Program-made: the position numbers and the translations under genes
In this document: piece by piece, positions 36,967-40,804 of the stretch
How positions within the stretch are numbered: position 1 is the stretch's first letter
How the letters are laid out: every line of letters starts with the position of its first letter
Assembly (NCBI GenBank): GCA_011046415.1
Contig: DSAP01000166.1
Coordinates: forward strand, 1-40,804
DNA from: a bacterium
GTDB taxonomy: Bacteria > Zhuqueibacterota > QNDG01 > JABMRT01
Length of the DNA stretch: 40,804 nucleotides
Direction of reading: 5' to 3'
Notes under the pieces: model-generated
Seen by the model: the letters and a program-made list of their open reading frames with translations, nothing else
Databases searched by the model: none
What the model was told of the DNA's origin: nothing

Positions 36967-38427
36967 TCAATTCACAACCATGACTTTACCCCATAGCGGA
37001 GGGCGTCCGGGGATGTCGATCCGGTAAAAATAGACCCCGTTGGCCACCATGTCTCCGAGATCGTTTCTCCCGTTCCAAGCCTCGGCATGATCACCGGGAG
37101 GACGGAACGCCTGTTCGATCAGGCTGCGAACCCGTTTCATCCCGAAATCATAGATGCGCACGGTCACGGCCGCGTCCCGGACAAGCCGGTACTGGAACCG
37201 CACGTGGCCGTCATCTCCCGCGCGGTTGTGCCGCAGCGGAGAGAATGGGTTGGGAAAGGCATAGGTTGCCGGAGTCCCGTCTTCGCCCGGGGACATGTAG
37301 GCCTGAAATATGCGCCATTCAAATCCGTCCGGAGAATAGGCCAGCCCGTCGGATGTGCCGACCCAGAGTCCGGATTCGCCGTCCGCCGCCGCCGTATGAA
37401 CGCCCGTGGCGTAAAGACGCCTGCCGGTCGCAGCGGCCCGGTATTCGGGGAACACGGCCCATGTCGCGCCTGCGTCGATGGATTTATAGAGTCCCTCATC
37501 CGTGGCCGCGTACACGATGGAATCGTCGACGGCAAAATTATGCGCGAAGACGCCCGGGAGCACGACCCGCCAGGTGAGCCCGCCGTCTTCGGTCACCGAC
37601 ACGGCGCGGTACTCGCTCTCCCCGAGCGCGTTGACCGTCGCGGCCCACAGGAGGTCTCGCGATGCGGTTTTTTGGGATTTCAGCGCCACCACGAAATTTC
37701 CGGAGATGCCGTGCGGCTGATTCTGATGGGTGAAGGTGGTCCAGTTCTCCCCTTCGTCCGTGGATTTGTGAATGCCCCCGGCCGTGCCGACCCAGACCGT
37801 CTGACCGTCATAATGAACGGAAAAAGCCCGGTGGCTCAGATGATCCAGCGCCGCGAACGGCAGGCCGTCCACCGTGACCACCTCCCAGGCGGCATCCGGA
37901 TCCTCGACGGCGGATCGTCTCAGTCCGCCTCCGAAACTGGCGATCCAGACATGATCCCGCGAGATGGCGATATCATAGGTCAGGTTCTGGACATGGGTGG
38001 TCGTGGGTTTGTACCGCGTCTCATCCCGGCTGTCCCTGGGCTGCGGCATCCAGCGCCAGGTCTGTCCGCGATCCGTGGATACGGACAGCCCGCCCCCCGC
38101 GGGGAGATTTCCTGCATCCCGAATGAGCGTGTCAAACGCGGTCGCCACCCAGATCAGCGCGCCGCGCTTGGCGACCGCGCTCACCCCGCCCTTGCCGAAT
38201 CCGTCCTCGCGGGAGTAATGAAGCCATGTGTCTCCCTTGTCCGCGGTATAGGAGAGTCCGCTGCCGGATCCGACCCAGACCGTGTCTCCGGAGACGAAAA
38301 GATCATTGATGCCGTTGCTGTTGAGCCGGGCGGAGATTTCGGAAAGGACCGCGTGGGTCCGGGCGTGAAGAGCCGCCGGCCCCCGGATTATTAATAGAAA
38401 GGCGATAAAGAGAATGCTCCGTTTCAC
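36967..38427 (-). CDS. exported beta-propeller (sialidase/BNR-like) protein with FlgD/T9SS-like C-terminal domain
   Basis: Repeats VWVGSGSGLSYTADKGDTWLHYS, VWVGTAGGIHKSTDEGENWTTF, VYAATDEGLYKSIDAGATWAVF; C-terminal FPNPFSPL...AAVTVRIYDFGMKRVRSL...WNGRNDLGDMVANGVYFYRIDI. Confidence 0.87.
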   Translation of the reverse strand: MKRSILFIAFLLIIRGPAALHARTHAVLSEISARLNSNGINDLFVSGDTVWVGSGSGLSYTADKGDTWLHYSREDGFGKGGVSAVAKRGALIWVATAFDTLIRDAGNLPAGGGLSVSTDRGQTWRWMPQPRDSRDETRYKPTTTHVQNLTYDIAISRDHVWIASFGGGLRRSAVEDPDAAWEVVTVDGLPFAALDHLSHRAFSVHYDGQTVWVGTAGGIHKSTDEGENWTTFTHQNQPHGISGNFVVALKSQKTASRDLLWAATVNALGESEYRAVSVTEDGGLTWRVVLPGVFAHNFAVDDSIVYAATDEGLYKSIDAGATWAVFPEYRAAATGRRLYATGVHTAAADGESGLWVGTSDGLAYSPDGFEWRIFQAYMSPGEDGTPATYAFPNPFSPLRHNRAGDDGHVRFQYRLVRDAAVTVRIYDFGMKRVRSLIEQAFRPPGDHAEAWNGRNDLGDMVANGVYFYRIDIPGRPPLWGKVMVVN

Positions 38428-38431
38428 CGGT

Positions 38432-39586
38432 TTACTCCGTCACTTCCATTTCATGGCGGATCACCTCGCTCGTCAGGCTTCCGCGGTCCTCGGCGTAAAA
38501 ATCGAAACGATAAATTCCGAGCGCATTTTGCGGACCGATCCCGATCATCAGGGAATAGATGCCGTCTCCGGCTTCCGCATCACCCTGGGTTCCGTCGTCG
38601 GTCATGAGGAACGGATTGCCCTGTGACGCGGATCCGTCCGGCCTGAATGTGTTGAAATAGACCCGCAGGATGTCGTCGGGCCCCTGGGGATCGATTGCCT
38701 CGACCGTGAGCAGGATCGGTTCTCCGGCGTTCCGGGAGATCCGGTCCGGCGCTTGCAGTTTGGAAAGCACGGGCGGATCGTTCCGCCGGATCACCGCCGT
38801 CACGCCGACGAAAGGACGGCTTTCGAGTCCGCGGCGGTCCCTGGCCTGGAACCGGAACGTATAGTCTCCGGAACTCAGGAAAACGGGACGCAAATCCCGG
38901 CGGACGGCGAACCGGCCGTCTCCGGCCGTGGAATCTCCGTCTTCACCCTGGTCGTTCAATTGCAGCCGGCAGGATGGTGCGGGAGAATACGGCGGATAGA
39001 CATCACACCAGACCGAATCCACTTCCCCGGGATCCTGGGGGTCGAACACGGTGATTTCAAAATACGCGTTTTCCAGTTCTTCCAGGTCCGGAAGCACCGG
39101 GAAAACAGGATGAGACAGCCGGGGAGGATCATTCGGCGCGCCCGCCGCCACGACGGTGGAATCCGCGGCGGGATCGCTCTCATGTCCCGACCTGTCGACG
39201 GCGATGACACGGATCGCGAAGCGTCCCGTCCGTCCCGAAAAGACGGCGGGGAAAAGCAGGCCGTAAAACAGGCCGTCTCCGGCGATGATGTCTCCGTTCT
39301 TTCCGTCGTCCGCCATTTCCGCTTCATGACGGACCTGTCCTGATGCGTCGAGGACGGAAAACCGGACGGCGGCGATATCCGAGAGTCCCTGCGGATCTTG
39401 GACCCTCACCCGGACGGCTGAAGGCGATGGCGATCCGATCCGGATCGTATCCGGCACGGAAAGCCCGGAGAGATAGGGATGCACCGCATCCTCGGATACG
39501 GGATTTTGGACCTCACAGCCCGAAAAAACCAGCACGACAATAAAAGAAACAGCTGCAAGTAAAATAAGATATGATTTATGCATCAT
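38432..39586 (-). CDS. lipoprotein with Ig/cadherin-like repeats (choice-of-anchor-X-like)
   Basis: Lipobox MMHKSYLILLAAVSFIVVLVFSGC; repeated VRVRVQDPQGLSDIAAVRF...DDGKNGDIIAGDGLFYG, DPQDPGEVDSVWCDV...DDSTAGDGRFAV-like, DPQGPDDILRVYF...DDGTQGDAEAGDGIYSL. Confidence 0.83.
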   Translation of the reverse strand: MMHKSYLILLAAVSFIVVLVFSGCEVQNPVSEDAVHPYLSGLSVPDTIRIGSPSPSAVRVRVQDPQGLSDIAAVRFSVLDASGQVRHEAEMADDGKNGDIIAGDGLFYGLLFPAVFSGRTGRFAIRVIAVDRSGHESDPAADSTVVAAGAPNDPPRLSHPVFPVLPDLEELENAYFEITVFDPQDPGEVDSVWCDVYPPYSPAPSCRLQLNDQGEDGDSTAGDGRFAVRRDLRPVFLSSGDYTFRFQARDRRGLESRPFVGVTAVIRRNDPPVLSKLQAPDRISRNAGEPILLTVEAIDPQGPDDILRVYFNTFRPDGSASQGNPFLMTDDGTQGDAEAGDGIYSLMIGIGPQNALGIYRFDFYAEDRGSLTSEVIRHEMEVTE

Positions 39587-39597
39587 GGGTTGAATCC

Positions 39598-39662
39598 AAA
39601 AAAAAATCCGAACACCGCAAGGGAAAAGACACCTCTTGCCGAAAGGCATTCCTCGGTTCGGA
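39598..39662 (-). terminator. intrinsic-terminator-like branched hairpin with T9 tract
   Basis: Outer stem TCCGAAC...GTTCGGA, inner GCC-TTTC-GGC and CAAG/CTTG pairings, T9 on minus strand. Confidence 0.65.
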
Positions 39663-39755
39663 TCATCTCGGGCCTCTAACAACATCCGTTTACTGGACAT
39701 CACAAAACTTCACATTCTCAAGATGCGCTCAGAGGCCTCCGTTTCGAATCAAAAT
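39598..39755 (-). ncRNA. candidate structured leader or small RNA between pdxJ and the lipoprotein gene
   Basis: Starts just after a consensus promoter. 7-bp stem GGCCTCT/AGAGGCC (39731-39737 with 39671-39677), then TCCGAAC/GTTCGGA stem (39656-39662 with 39607-39613) followed by nine U residues (39598-39606). Confidence 0.5.
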
Positions 39756-39761
39756 CAATCC

Positions 39762-39790
39762 AAATTAATAAAACCGGCCCGATTTGTCAA
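39762..39790 (-). promoter_or_regulatory. sigma70-type promoter downstream of pdxJ
   Basis: Minus strand TTGACA, 17-nt spacer, TAATTT. Confidence 0.7.
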
Positions 39791-39798
39791 GTCCTTTA

Positions 39799-40512
39799 TC
39801 AATGCACGAGTGCGGCCAGATCCCGTACCGCCGCTTCCATGCCGATCCAGAGCGCCCGGCCGAACACGGTGCGTCCCGCGCAGACCTCGCCGATCCTTAC
39901 GTTGGACAGGATGGAAGGGATGTTCTGATATGTCACTCCGTTGATCACCGAAGCGGAAAGACCCATCTTTTCCGCGGCCAGAGAAACGCCGGACAGGTTC
40001 TCGAGCAGGTCGTCCCTGTCGGCGGCTTTTTTAAGGGATTCGAGCCGGCCCAGATGAAGCATCACGCCGTCCGCGCCGAGCCGGGCGGCGGCCTTGATCT
40101 GCGGGATCATGGGCTCCACCAGGAGGCTGACCCTAATCTCCTGCGCCCTGAAATCCCGGACGAGTTTTTCGATCGGCCCGGCCTGGCCCAGGGCGTCGAG
40201 GCCGCCGCCCGGCGTGGCGCCCGGCTTCTTGGCGGGAACGAGAACAACCTGGTTCGGAGAATATCCCATCGCTTTGGAGGCCAGGCTGTCCAGGGCGGGC
40301 ACGAAGAGGACAAAGTCCGTCCGGATCATCTCCCGGACGATCCGGATGTCCCGGTCCGAAAACGGACCGGCCTCGTCCGGGAGCGTGCAGGCGATGCCGT
40401 CGGCCCCGCCGATTTCCGCGAGGAGCGCCGCCCTCACGGGATCGACCTCCCTCGCCTTCGCCGCCTCGCGGAACTCGGCGACGGGTCCCAGATGGATGAC
40501 CAGTCGGGCCAT
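39799..40512 (-). CDS. pdxJ: pyridoxine 5'-phosphate synthase
   Basis: MARLVIHLGPVAEFREAAKAREVDPVRAALLAEIGGADGIACTLPDEAGPFSDRDIRIVREMI; LGADGVMLHLG; AVINGVTYQNIPSILSNVRIGEVCAGRTVFGRALWIGMEAAVRDLAALV. Confidence 0.88.
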   Translation of the reverse strand: MARLVIHLGPVAEFREAAKAREVDPVRAALLAEIGGADGIACTLPDEAGPFSDRDIRIVREMIRTDFVLFVPALDSLASKAMGYSPNQVVLVPAKKPGATPGGGLDALGQAGPIEKLVRDFRAQEIRVSLLVEPMIPQIKAAARLGADGVMLHLGRLESLKKAADRDDLLENLSGVSLAAEKMGLSASVINGVTYQNIPSILSNVRIGEVCAGRTVFGRALWIGMEAAVRDLAALVH

Positions 40513-40703
40513 GATTCACCTCCAAGGGTTGGATGCTGTCGTTCTTCTGTCGATCAGCATGGATGCTGACATTGTTTAGTCAAGGAATCCGTGGTTCGGG
40601 AAAACATGCACAGGATTGAACATTCCCGGCACAATATCACGCCGTAAAAAAAATGGAAACAATCAAATCCGGCATGGTTAAGTATTTGCGAAAAAGGGAC
40701 TGA

Positions 40704-40804
40704 TCATGAGGCCTCAATCTCCTTCAGGGTTTTGCCTTCTTGGTTCTTCCATGCGATAAGGCCATTTGCATGACCGCCATGGACTACAGATGCAGCCGCA
40801 CTGG
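40704..40804 (-). CDS. C-terminal fragment of a DUF4357-like protein, truncated by the window edge
   Basis: Minus-strand frame reads ...SAAASVVHGGHANGLIAWKNQEGKTLKEIEAS*, close to the DUF4357 pattern (S.SAAA.VV.G..ANG...WK...GKTL.E). Confidence 0.6.
   Translation of the reverse strand, partial: SAAASVVHGGHANGLIAWKNQEGKTLKEIEAS

Noticed and set aside
37087-38394. 435-aa plus-strand ORF over the propeller gene
   Set aside because: Shadow ORF; the minus strand has regular propeller repeats and a recognisable C-terminal domain.
1-40804. CRISPR arrays, IS elements, integrases, rRNA genes
   Set aside because: No regularly spaced repeats, transposase or integrase motifs, or rRNA signature sequences were found on reading.

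Overview
This is a GC-rich, gene-dense chromosomal segment that looks like it comes from a diderm, possibly FCB-like, bacterium (taxonomy is inference only). It carries about 38 protein genes, two tRNAs and several well-formed promoters and terminators. Housekeeping anchors are der, glycyl-tRNA synthetase, ssb, cdd, two PilT-type ATPases, a purine nucleoside phosphorylase, dprA, obgE, TolQ/ExbD/ExbD/TonB and pdxJ. There are two blocks of higher interest. (1) Bases 181-7375 hold two CsgG-like proteins with FlgT-C-like tails, two LPP20/FlgT-N-like proteins, two predicted beta-barrels and a TPR+SLH lipoprotein. The second half of this block is headed by a tRNA-Gly, and no flagellar or curli gene is nearby. 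(2) Bases 34952-39790 (minus strand) hold a lipoprotein, a beta-propeller protein with a FlgD/T9SS-like C-terminus and two PorV-like barrels. They are preceded by a consensus promoter and a structured ~158-nt leader that ends in an intrinsic-terminator-like element. A TRAP-transporter block (13.7-17.4 kb) next to tRNA-Ala looks like an insertion. A frameshifted SH3 gene, an untracked 49-aa small ORF and a DUF4357-like gene cut by the right edge were also found. All family calls come from reading protein motifs by eye; no database search was run.
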